From: CAYFUR01 sp964346275
GTDB lineage: Bacteria > Sumerlaeota > Sumerlaeia > SLMS01
NCBI GenBank assembly: GCA_964346275.1
Contig: CAYFUR010000061.1
Coordinates: 1 to 21,338, forward strand
Direction of reading: 5' to 3'
Length of the DNA: 21,338 nt
In this document: in pieces, positions 14,990 through 21,338 of the stretch
How the letters are laid out: every line of letters starts with the position of its first letter
How positions within the stretch are numbered: the stretch's first letter is position 1
Translations under genes and position numbers: made by a program
The notes under the pieces: model-generated
Told to the model about the DNA's origin: nothing
What the model saw: only the letters and a program-made list of their open reading frames with translations
Database searches by the model: none

Positions 14990-16453
14990 TCAAACCGAAG
15001 CGCCGACGCGGGCGTTGAACTCCTCGATCAATTCATCCCATTCGTCCACCTGCGAGAAGATCCCGGTCCAGAAATCGGGATCCCAGAGCTGGCGCAGTTC
15101 GTCGGTGGAGCGGCCCTGCTGCTCGACCCATGTAAAGTATTTGAAGTTGTGGAGGGTTTTGCGGTCGACGTAGGTCAGCTCGCGCAGGTGGTCCGATGTC
15201 GCGCCTTCCAGATAGCGGCCGAGATGGCGCATGGCTTCTTTTTCATTATATTCGCCGTGCATCGCGCGCTGTTCTTCGATGCGCGAGTTGTATAGCTCCA
15301 TGGAATCGGTGAGGGGGATGATGATCACATCGCGGGAATTCATTTCGTAGTACTTTGCGGCCTTGATGGCTGCCAGCAGATTGCAGATACAGGACAGGCC
15401 GAGAAGGTGAAGCTGCTTGACTGTGTCCTCGGGGACGCCCGCCTCGATCAGGGCGGCGTGGCCGGCGGGCTCGTTGAAGAGGCGCATGAGGGCCACGGTT
15501 GCTTCGTCGTCGATCCCCGTCACCATATCGGTGTTGCGCAGATTGTGAATCCAGGGAACGTGCTTGTCGCCGATGCCTTCGATGCGGTGGTCGCCAAAGC
15601 CGCAACGAAGCAGCGTGGGGCATTGGAGGGCTTCCGCCGCGACCACGCGAATCAGCGGGTGCACGGTGCGCAAATAGTCACCCGCCGCGATGGTTCCCGC
15701 GCTTCCCGTGGCTGAGACGTAAGCCGCCATGCGGTCCTGGGGCCCGGCAACCTTCTGGAACACTTCCTCGATAAAGGAGCCCGTGACGTGGTAATGCCAG
15801 ATGGCGTTGCCGAATTCTTCGAACTGGTTGAAGATCACGCAATCGGGACGCGTCTCGCGGATTTCCCAGCATTTGTCGTAGATTTCCTTCACGTTGGACT
15901 CGCAGCCGGGCGTGGCGATGACCTCGGCGCCGATCTCGCGCAGCCAGTCGAACCGCTCGCGCGACATGCCCTCGGGCAGGATGCCCACCGCCGTGCAGGC
16001 GAGCAGCGCGCAATCAAAAGCGCCGCCGCGGCAATAGTTCCCCGTCGAAGGCCACACGGCCTTTTGGGTCGTCGGGTCGAATTCGCCGGAAACGAGCCGT
16101 GGCACGAGGCAGCCAAACGCCGCGCCAACCTTGTGGGCGCCGGTTGGAAAATACCTGCCCACGATACCGATGATTCGCGCATCGACTCCTGTTAGCTCGG
16201 GGGGGATTTCGATCCAGTTTCCCTCGCCATAGCCGCCGCCGTGCTTGACCGGTTCGTTCTTCCATGTGATGCGAAACAGATTGAGCGGATCGATATCCCA
16301 AAGGCCGACGTTCTTGAGCTTCTCTTGAATCTCGGATGGAATAAGCGCCGGATTCTTCATCTGGGCAAAGGTGGGGATGACGATATTGCGCTCGCGGCAT
16401 CGCTGGGCCGTTTTTTCGAGAACGTCTTCATGGATTTCCGGAATGATCTTCAA
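14990..16453 (-). CDS. Fold-type II PLP-dependent enzyme (beta-elimination/ammonia-lyase type)
   Basis: The 487-residue product begins MKIIPEIHEDVLEK from a TTG at 16453, which has GGAG 8 nt upstream. A frame extending to 16786 overlaps the divergent neighbour and is not credible. The PLP lysine is Lys108 in FPTGAHKVGAAFG. A cofactor-phosphate loop is visible at SATGSAGT (247-254), and substrate-side motifs include PSTGNYCRGG (135-144). This is the cysteine-synthase/threonine-dehydratase superfamily, but the motifs differ from canonical YgeX diaminopropionate ammonia-lyase, whose lysine motif is of NAFK type. Given the ygeY-ygeW-ssnA neighbours, it may perform the equivalent step, releasing ammonia from diaminopropionate or a related amino acid; that is inference. 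It is divergent from a second PLP gene at 16610. Confidence 0.85.
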   Translation of the reverse strand: MKIIPEIHEDVLEKTAQRCRERNIVIPTFAQMKNPALIPSEIQEKLKNVGLWDIDPLNLFRITWKNEPVKHGGGYGEGNWIEIPPELTGVDARIIGIVGRYFPTGAHKVGAAFGCLVPRLVSGEFDPTTQKAVWPSTGNYCRGGAFDCALLACTAVGILPEGMSRERFDWLREIGAEVIATPGCESNVKEIYDKCWEIRETRPDCVIFNQFEEFGNAIWHYHVTGSFIEEVFQKVAGPQDRMAAYVSATGSAGTIAAGDYLRTVHPLIRVVAAEALQCPTLLRCGFGDHRIEGIGDKHVPWIHNLRNTDMVTGIDDEATVALMRLFNEPAGHAALIEAGVPEDTVKQLHLLGLSCICNLLAAIKAAKYYEMNSRDVIIIPLTDSMELYNSRIEEQRAMHGEYNEKEAMRHLGRYLEGATSDHLRELTYVDRKTLHNFKYFTWVEQQGRSTDELRQLWDPDFWTGIFSQVDEWDELIEEFNARVGASV

Positions 16454-16578
16454 AACGCATGCTCCATATGGGCGGGAGTTCCGGCCTGTGATCCTGCGAG
16501 GCCAACAGGACAATCTAGCAGAATTCCTTGCTGGAGCAAGTCTCATTGCGGCCGGAGACTCCCTGTTATTTACTTTGC

Positions 16579-16594
16579 GCCGGAACTTTCCGGC
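16579..16594. promoter_or_regulatory. 16-bp inverted repeat next to the ribosome site of the threonine-synthase-like gene
   Basis: GCCGGAA and TTCCGGC are perfect 7-bp arms around a CT centre. The repeat ends 1 nt before the GGAGG ribosome site at 16596-16600 and lies in the divergent region between the two PLP genes. It could be a repressor operator or an mRNA hairpin affecting initiation. I did not find a second copy by eye. Confidence 0.4.
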
Positions 16595-16609
16595 TGGAGG
16601 TAAGCCATA

Positions 16610-17848
16610 GTGGGTCTGATCACCCATCTTTCCTGCGTGAATTGCGGGAAAACCTATGCACAGGGCGAGGCCACGACGTGTCCCGATTGCGGGATGGACG
16701 AGGGCATCCTCGATGTGCATTTTGATATCGCTCGTGCTTCGGAAACGCTGACGCGCGAAAGCCTGGCTCGCCGCGATCACAACCACTGGCGCTATCGCGA
16801 GCTCCTTCCCATTTCACGCGGAGTTGCGCCGGAACCGGCCCATATCGGCATGACGCCGATGATCGAGGCGCCGCGCCTTGCCGATGTTCTCGGCATTCGC
16901 CGCCTGCGCCTGAAAGACGATTCGCGCAGCGCCTCTGCTTCCTTCAAGGACCGCGCTTCCTCCATCGCCGTATCCCGCGCGATTCAGGAGGGCTATCGCG
17001 AGCTGGCCTGCGCTTCCACCGGCAACGCCGCCAGCAGCCTGGCGCATTGCGCCGCCGCCGTGGGGCTGAAGGCGAACATCTTCGTTTCCGAGCGCATCCC
17101 CGAGGGCAAGCTGGCCCAACTGCTCGCCTATGGCGCCCGGGTCTTCCGCATCCAGGGAAGTTATGACGATGCCTATCAGCTTTGCCTGCGCGCCATTGAT
17201 CGCTTCGGGTGGTATAATCGCAATTGCGCCATCAATCCCTACCTGGTGGAAGGCAAGAAAACCGGCGGGATGGAAATCGCCGAGCAATGCCAGGACGATC
17301 CGCCGGACTGGGTCTCCGCCAGCGTGGGTGACGGCTGCTCGATTTTTGGCGTCTATAAGGGCCTGCGCCAGATGCGCGACGTGGGAATCGTCGATTGGAA
17401 GACAAAGATGCTGGGCGTTCAGGCGGAAGGCGTTGCGCCCATCGCCCAGGCTTTTGAAACGGGGCGCCTCGACCGTTCCGGCGGGGGAGAGACATACGCC
17501 GACAGCATCGATTGCGCGGTGCCGAGAAACTGGCGCAAGGCGGTGAACGCCGTGCGCGACAGCGGGGGCGTTTACGTCACCGTCAGCGACGACCAGGTGC
17601 GCCAGGCCGTGCGCGAGACGGGGCGGCTTTCCGGCTGCTTTGCCGAGCCCGCCGCGGCCGCCGCCGTCGCGGGGATCGCCGAGGCCCGGCGGCGCGGCAT
17701 CATCGGAGCGGATGCGTCCGCCGTGGCGGTGATCAGCGGCAACGGGCTCAAGGATATCCAGGGCGCGCTGTCCGCCGTGGGCGAGCCCCACACAATCCCG
17801 CCCGACCTCGGCGAGGTGGAACGCGTCGTCGAGCGGGAAAGCGGCTGA
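16610..17848 (+). CDS. Threonine-synthase-like PLP enzyme with N-terminal zinc ribbon
   Basis: The 412-residue product has an N-terminal zinc-ribbon (Cys9-x2-Cys12 and Cys24-x2-Cys27) followed by a fold-type II PLP domain. The cofactor lysine is Lys113 in SASFKDRASS. STGNAASS (136-143) is the substrate-carboxylate/phosphate loop, and ISGNGLKD lies near the C-terminus. This layout is that of bacterial threonine synthase and its paralogues, and the length is usual for the family. It may not make threonine: no homoserine kinase or other threonine gene is nearby, and it sits among yge-type genes beside another PLP enzyme. An ammonia-lyase or substrate-specific paralogue is the alternative. The start is GTG with GGAGG 9 nt upstream. 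The following membrane-protein gene begins 1 nt after its stop, so they are co-transcribed. Confidence 0.88.
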   Translation: MGLITHLSCVNCGKTYAQGEATTCPDCGMDEGILDVHFDIARASETLTRESLARRDHNHWRYRELLPISRGVAPEPAHIGMTPMIEAPRLADVLGIRRLRLKDDSRSASASFKDRASSIAVSRAIQEGYRELACASTGNAASSLAHCAAAVGLKANIFVSERIPEGKLAQLLAYGARVFRIQGSYDDAYQLCLRAIDRFGWYNRNCAINPYLVEGKKTGGMEIAEQCQDDPPDWVSASVGDGCSIFGVYKGLRQMRDVGIVDWKTKMLGVQAEGVAPIAQAFETGRLDRSGGGETYADSIDCAVPRNWRKAVNAVRDSGGVYVTVSDDQVRQAVRETGRLSGCFAEPAAAAAVAGIAEARRRGIIGADASAVAVISGNGLKDIQGALSAVGEPHTIPPDLGEVERVVERESG

Positions 17849-17849
17849 C

Positions 17850-18755
17850 GTGTATGCGGTCCTCCTGCGCCCGATCAGCGCCGTGCGGATCGGTACCCGG
17901 CGCTGGCTGACGCGCGACCGGCATTACTTTCTTTGGCGCGAGGTGCGCTGGACGCTGCGCTTTATGTTCAAGGGCCCCGGGCTTTTCTGGCTCGGCGCCT
18001 ATATCGTTTTTCTGATTTTCCGGAATGACTACTTCCAGTTTCTGCAAAACCGTCTTCCCGTTCGAGGCCTTGTCTCCGGCATCCCATTCAAGTTGGCGTT
18101 CTGGCTTCCCGCTGGCGCCTTGGGATTCTCCCTCTGGCTGATTGTTTTCAAGAAACGGACAGCCAGCCTTTTCGAAGAAGAGAATTTCAATCAACTGGTC
18201 CTGACGCGGCTTGGCCCCCGCGACCTGTATCCGGCGATGCTTGCCGCCCCTTCTCTTTCCGCGGTTCTGATCATTCTGGCGTGTTACTTCCCATATTATC
18301 TGTATATGATGTTTGGCCGCTTTTTCGATCCGGAATGGCAACAGATGATGATAGATCAATCCCGGCCCCTGTGGACTGAATTTCTTTTTCTCTTCATCCG
18401 CGTTCCATTCTCCATATTCCTTGCCATTGCGAAATGGTTCGTGATTTCGCTCGTGGCGGCAAGATATACACGACTGCATGCGGGATGGGGGCGGATAGCG
18501 CTTGTGGGAGCCGTGGTCTCCCTCGCCTGGTGGCTGGTTAGGGACATGGGCTATACTTTTCTGGTGGGACTCGCCACTCTCGCCTTTGGGAGTTACTTGC
18601 AGGTCTATGATGCTGCTTTCGCCTTTCATTTGATTCATCTCGGCTATATGGTCGTTTTCATAATCCTGATTCTGATTGTCTGCCGGGCTTTTCTTCGAAA
18701 ACTCCGCAGCGAGCGCGACTGGCATCGCTTTCTCCGGGACTATTTTGACGAATAG
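17850..18755 (+). CDS. Polytopic membrane protein, ABC-2-permease-like, paralogue 1
   Basis: The 301-residue product has about six hydrophobic segments (near 43-60, 83-100, 134-155, 180-205, 215-245 and 262-282) and a basic cytoplasmic N-terminus with RWLTRDRHYF (18-27). I do not recognise it as a named family. The block FEEENFNQLVLTRLGPRDLYP (108-128 region) resembles the coupling-helix segment of ABC-2 type permeases (E-x-L-L-x-T-x-L-S-P-R-E), which suggests an ABC-2-like fold. No ATPase is encoded nearby. The start is GTG, 1 nt after the threonine-synthase-like stop, implying translational coupling. It is followed by a diverged copy of itself at 18846. The two share RWLTRDR, GPRDLYP at identical positions (122-128), WFVISLVA and a C-terminal DWxRF. 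Confidence 0.8.
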   Translation: MYAVLLRPISAVRIGTRRWLTRDRHYFLWREVRWTLRFMFKGPGLFWLGAYIVFLIFRNDYFQFLQNRLPVRGLVSGIPFKLAFWLPAGALGFSLWLIVFKKRTASLFEEENFNQLVLTRLGPRDLYPAMLAAPSLSAVLIILACYFPYYLYMMFGRFFDPEWQQMMIDQSRPLWTEFLFLFIRVPFSIFLAIAKWFVISLVAARYTRLHAGWGRIALVGAVVSLAWWLVRDMGYTFLVGLATLAFGSYLQVYDAAFAFHLIHLGYMVVFIILILIVCRAFLRKLRSERDWHRFLRDYFDE

Positions 18756-18845
18756 CCGCTGCCATATCGCCCTTGCCCCAGCCGGGCCGAGGTCGTAGTT
18801 CTTTGGAAACTCACAGCAAGGACCAGACAGGGGGAGACGGATACC

Positions 18846-19751
18846 GTGTATACGATCGTGCTTCGTCCCATCGCCACCATGCGGGTTCTGGCGAAACGCT
18901 GGCTGACGCGCGACCGGCGATACTTCTTCAGCAGGGAACTGAGATGGACGTGCCGTTTCCTGTTTGCGGGGCAGGGGTTGCTGTGGGTTGCGGCGTTTGC
19001 TCTTCTTCACTACTTCAATGATTACTATTCTGATTTCCTCCGGTCCCTTGGTCCGCCAACGACGTATCTCCAAGGCTGGATGTTCACCATCCTGTCCAGG
19101 ATTCCGTCAGCCTTTATCCTTTTCACCCTGTGGCTGGTGGCTTTCCAGGTTCGCTCCGCCGATGTTTTCAGGAAAGAAGGCTTCGAGCAGATTCTGACCA
19201 CCGGCATCGGGCCACGGGACCTTTACCCGACGATTCTCACGGCCCCCGTTTTTGCCCTCGTGATCATTTTGCTTCTTATCAATCTGCCCGTCTCGCTCTA
19301 TGAGAGCTGGCAATACAGAATCGGAGCATTGACATCTCAATCCGGGGACGGCGTGACCCTTTCCATGGTATTCGATCTTCTCCAGTATTACCTGGTGTCC
19401 CTTCCTTCGCGATATATTCATGAAGCCCTGAGATGGTTTGTTATCAGCCTTGTTGCGATCCGGTTTGTGCGTTACGCGCCAACCTGGGGCCGGACCGCCT
19501 TTGCAGGCCTCGCGGCTTCCATCGGATTTTACCTCGTGGAGCAGGTCGTTTATATGATTCTCTTCAATCTTCCCATTACCTTGACCAACCGCCTTAACGT
19601 GCAGCTTGGCAATTTCTGGCAGATTTACCATATCATCGTCTATAGTCTGGGGTTCCTCGTGGCCTGGGCCTGGATTTCATTCCGCCTGCTCAAGCGCCTC
19701 CGCCGCCAGGACGATTGGGAGCGCTTCGTCAACAGGGCCACCGGCGGCTGA
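18846..19751 (+). CDS. Polytopic membrane protein, ABC-2-permease-like, paralogue 2
   Basis: The 301-residue product is a tandem paralogue of the preceding gene, with the same length and the same landmarks at the same residue numbers: RWLTRDRRYF (18-27), GPRDLYP (122-128), WFVISLVA (197-204) and a C-terminal DDWERF. It has about six hydrophobic segments. Outside the motifs the two have diverged strongly, so the duplication is old. The start is GTG at 18846 with GGGAGACGG about 5 nt upstream. A 90-bp gap separates it from paralogue 1, and SsnA follows after 97 bp, so all four plus-strand genes from 16610 may be one transcript. A heterodimeric permease or membrane complex is plausible; function is unknown. 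Confidence 0.8.
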   Translation: MYTIVLRPIATMRVLAKRWLTRDRRYFFSRELRWTCRFLFAGQGLLWVAAFALLHYFNDYYSDFLRSLGPPTTYLQGWMFTILSRIPSAFILFTLWLVAFQVRSADVFRKEGFEQILTTGIGPRDLYPTILTAPVFALVIILLLINLPVSLYESWQYRIGALTSQSGDGVTLSMVFDLLQYYLVSLPSRYIHEALRWFVISLVAIRFVRYAPTWGRTAFAGLAASIGFYLVEQVVYMILFNLPITLTNRLNVQLGNFWQIYHIIVYSLGFLVAWAWISFRLLKRLRRQDDWERFVNRATGG

Positions 19752-19848
19752 TTCGTGATCAGACTTGCCCGGGCCGGGCGCCTCGGACAGAATCCTGCTC
19801 TTTGAAGAGGGAGCATCGAATCGTCCCAGCCACGAAGGAGGCCCCCGA

Positions 19849-21162
19849 ATGGGCATTGTCCTGGAAAACGCCCTGCTCTGTGATCTGGATCCGTTGCGCG
19901 TGGAGCCCGGCAGCCTCCGCCTCGCCGACGGCCAGATCGTCGCGCGCGGCTCCTCCATCGCCACGGACCCCGGCGATGAGAAGATCGACTGCCACGGCGC
20001 CGCCGTTCTGCCCGGCCTTGTCAACGGCCACACCCATCTCTATTCCGCGTTTGCCGTGGGCATGCCGCCGCCCACCATCGTGCCCGAATCGTTTCACGAT
20101 ATTTTGAAATTCGTCTGGTGGCGGCTGGATCGCGCCCATAACGCCGATTCCATGGAATGGTCCGCCCGCATCGGGGCCCTCGACGCGCTCCATTGCGGCA
20201 CGACGACGATCATCGACCACCATGCCTCGCCCAGCATCATCGGTGATTCCCTCGACATGATCGAGGCGGGTATAGACGCCGTGGGCCTGCGCGGCGTGCT
20301 GTGCTATGAAACGACCGACCGCAACGGGCTCTCGGGCCGCGAGGCCGGCATCGCGGAAAACCGCCGCTATCTGCGCAAAACGAACAACCGGCCCCACAAC
20401 CGCCGCTTTGGCGCCCTCGCCGGGGCCCACGCTTCCTTCACCTGCCAGCACGAAAGCCTCGAAGCCCTTGCCCGCCTTGCCGAAGAATTCCGGTCCGGCG
20501 TCCACATCCACGTGGCCGAGGACCCCGTCGACGAGGCCATCACGCAGGAAGAATTCGGCCTCCCCTTGATCAAGCGCCTCATCGAACTCGGCATTCTGAC
20601 AAAGGATTCCGTGTTCGCCCACTGCACCCATCTCGGGCGGGAGGCGCTGGACCACGTGAACGACGTCGGCCCCACCATCGCCCACAACACGCGGTCGAAC
20701 ATGAACAACGCCGTCGGCTATGCCCCCATGGGGGAATTCCAATGCCCGGTGATGCTGGGCACCGATGGCATCGGCGCGGACATGTTCACCGAGGCGCGCG
20801 TGGCGTGGTTCCGCTCGTCGGAGGCGAAGACTGGCCTCACGCCGCGCCAGGTCACCGATCTGCTGGCCCAGGGCGCCCGCCGCGCGTCCCAGGCCCTGGG
20901 CATCACCCTGGGCAAGCTGGAGGAAGGGGCCGCCGCCGATGTCGTGGTGACGGATTACGTCCCCTCCACGCCGCTGGAAACGCGCAACCTCGCGGGGCAT
21001 TTGCTGTTCGGGATCGAGGCGCGCCATGTCCGCCACGTCACCGTCGACGGGAAGTGGGCGCTGCGCGACGGCCGGGCGATGAAGTGCGACGAAGCGGGCA
21101 GCCGCCGCACGGCCCAGCCCATCGCCAAGGCGCTCTGGAACCGCATGGAGGAAATCTTCTAG
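19849..21162 (+). CDS. ssnA: SsnA-like metal-dependent aminohydrolase
   Basis: The 437-residue product is an amidohydrolase-superfamily TIM-barrel enzyme of the SsnA/chlorohydrolase-deaminase group. Metal ligands visible are His61 and His63 in GHTHLY, His221 in HIHVAED, His258 in FAHCTH, and Asp306 in LGTDG; the flanking beta-sandwich segments at both ends are present. The length matches SsnA (about 440). SsnA-like proteins deaminate or hydrolyse nitrogen heterocycles and occur with YgeW, YgeY and selenium-dependent hydroxylases. The exact substrate (a guanine- or urate-derived compound) is unproven. An open frame reaches back to 19765, but the ATG at 19849 has a perfect AAGGAGG 7 nt upstream. 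It closes the plus-strand run that begins at 16610 and faces a terminator. Confidence 0.92.
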   Translation: MGIVLENALLCDLDPLRVEPGSLRLADGQIVARGSSIATDPGDEKIDCHGAAVLPGLVNGHTHLYSAFAVGMPPPTIVPESFHDILKFVWWRLDRAHNADSMEWSARIGALDALHCGTTTIIDHHASPSIIGDSLDMIEAGIDAVGLRGVLCYETTDRNGLSGREAGIAENRRYLRKTNNRPHNRRFGALAGAHASFTCQHESLEALARLAEEFRSGVHIHVAEDPVDEAITQEEFGLPLIKRLIELGILTKDSVFAHCTHLGREALDHVNDVGPTIAHNTRSNMNNAVGYAPMGEFQCPVMLGTDGIGADMFTEARVAWFRSSEAKTGLTPRQVTDLLAQGARRASQALGITLGKLEEGAAADVVVTDYVPSTPLETRNLAGHLLFGIEARHVRHVTVDGKWALRDGRAMKCDEAGSRRTAQPIAKALWNRMEEIF

Positions 21163-21191
21163 CGGCGGAGAACGTGTCGATCCACCGGGAG

Positions 21192-21233
21192 AAAAAGATA
21201 GGGAGAGCAGCCCCCTCCGGCCGCTCTCCCTAT
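21192..21233 (-). terminator. Strong hairpin terminator at the right-hand convergent junction
   Basis: An 11-bp perfect stem (ATAGGGAGAGC at 21198-21208 and GCTCTCCCTAT at 21223-21233) encloses a 14-nt loop. Read on the minus strand, it is followed by CTTTTTC, a good U-tract. It therefore best terminates the minus-strand gene ending at 21269. On the plus strand the tail (TTGCC) is weak, so it may only partly terminate ssnA. Confidence 0.75.
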
Positions 21234-21268
21234 TTGCCACACGCCGGGGCGTGTCTTCGCGGCAAGAT

Positions 21269-21338
21269 TCAGTAAAGCTTCCAGCCGTCCACCGCGGCGG
21301 CGGAGTTGGCCCGGATCACCGGCGGAACCGGCGCCGGA
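21269..21338 (-). CDS. C-terminal end of a minus-strand gene (partial)
   Basis: The minus strand has an open frame from the window edge to a TGA at 21269-21271, encoding PAPVPPVIRANSAAAVDGWK and then LY before the stop. A strong minus-strand hairpin terminator with a U-tract follows 35 bp downstream, which supports a real gene end. The fragment is rich in proline and alanine, which might suggest a linker or C-terminal tail. It is too short to identify. Confidence 0.5.
   Translation of the reverse strand, partial: PAPVPPVIRANSAAAVDGWKLY

Noticed and set aside
17748..19073. 441-residue minus-strand open frame
   Set aside because: It is antisense to the membrane-protein genes, with hydrophilic low-complexity sequence and no recognisable domain. 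The plus-strand frames have paralogous conservation.
10300..21162. Selenocysteine or SECIS element, because YgeW, YgeY and SsnA are linked to selenium metabolism
   Set aside because: All the coding frames are continuous without in-frame TGA, and no gene here is of a selenoprotein family. The link is by genomic context only.
19759..21240. 493-residue minus-strand open frame antisense to ssnA
   Set aside because: The plus strand encodes a complete amidohydrolase with all metal ligands. The antisense frame runs through a terminator hairpin and has no motifs.
1..21338. tRNA, rRNA, CRISPR, insertion sequence or phage features
   Set aside because: No tandem direct repeats with regular spacers, no transposase or integrase motifs and no recognisable structural RNA sequences were seen on reading both strands.

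Overview
The window is GC-rich bacterial chromosomal DNA with tightly packed genes on both strands. I see no phage, insertion sequence, CRISPR array, rRNA or tRNA. The prepilin near the left end carries a sequence (NFLEAQTRAKVSR after the FTLIE segment) that I associate with uncultured phyla of the PVC/FCB neighbourhood such as Sumerlaeota or Hydrogenedentota. That placement is from memory and weak. Frequent GTG starts, one likely TTG start and the mix of secreted and catabolic genes fit an environmental or digester heterotroph.

Left part (1-5.5 kb): the start of a lipoprotein gene, a type II secretion/type IV pilus-like prepilin, a Crp/Fnr regulator, an alpha/beta hydrolase, and a small minus-strand operon (an NrtS-like nitrate/nitrite transporter plus a flavodoxin-fold reductase). 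This operon is divergent from a second Crp/Fnr regulator, with a 15-bp near-palindrome between them. A nitrilase-family amidase follows.

Middle (5.6-10.3 kb): a PutP-type sodium/solute symporter divergent from the nitrilase; a histidine-kinase-like protein whose phospho-acceptor His and ATP-binding residues look lost; and a two-gene minus-strand unit (creatininase-family amidohydrolase and a secreted CBM9-like protein).

Right part (10.3-21.2 kb) is the most interesting. A minus-strand ygeY-ygeW operon ends in a clear terminator and is divergent from a second sodium/solute symporter. It is followed by a pseudo-phosphatase, two different fold-type II PLP enzymes transcribed divergently, two tandem paralogous membrane proteins of unknown function, and an SsnA-like aminohydrolase. 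YgeW (knotted carbamoyltransferase), YgeY (M20 hydrolase) and SsnA are hallmark members of the yge gene set. From memory, that set has been linked to selenium-dependent molybdenum hydroxylases and, more recently, to anaerobic urate/purine breakdown by gut bacteria. A canonical YgeX (diaminopropionate ammonia-lyase), hydantoinase, YgfK and carbamate kinase are not in the window.

My working model is a rearranged ureide/purine-type nitrogen and carbon salvage locus. Symporters would import a nitrogenous solute. SsnA, creatininase and nitrilase family enzymes would open or deaminate amide and ureide bonds. YgeY and YgeW would remove acyl or carbamoyl groups, and the two PLP enzymes would take the remaining amino acid to a 2-oxo acid plus ammonia. 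Family assignments are well supported; the pathway is inference.
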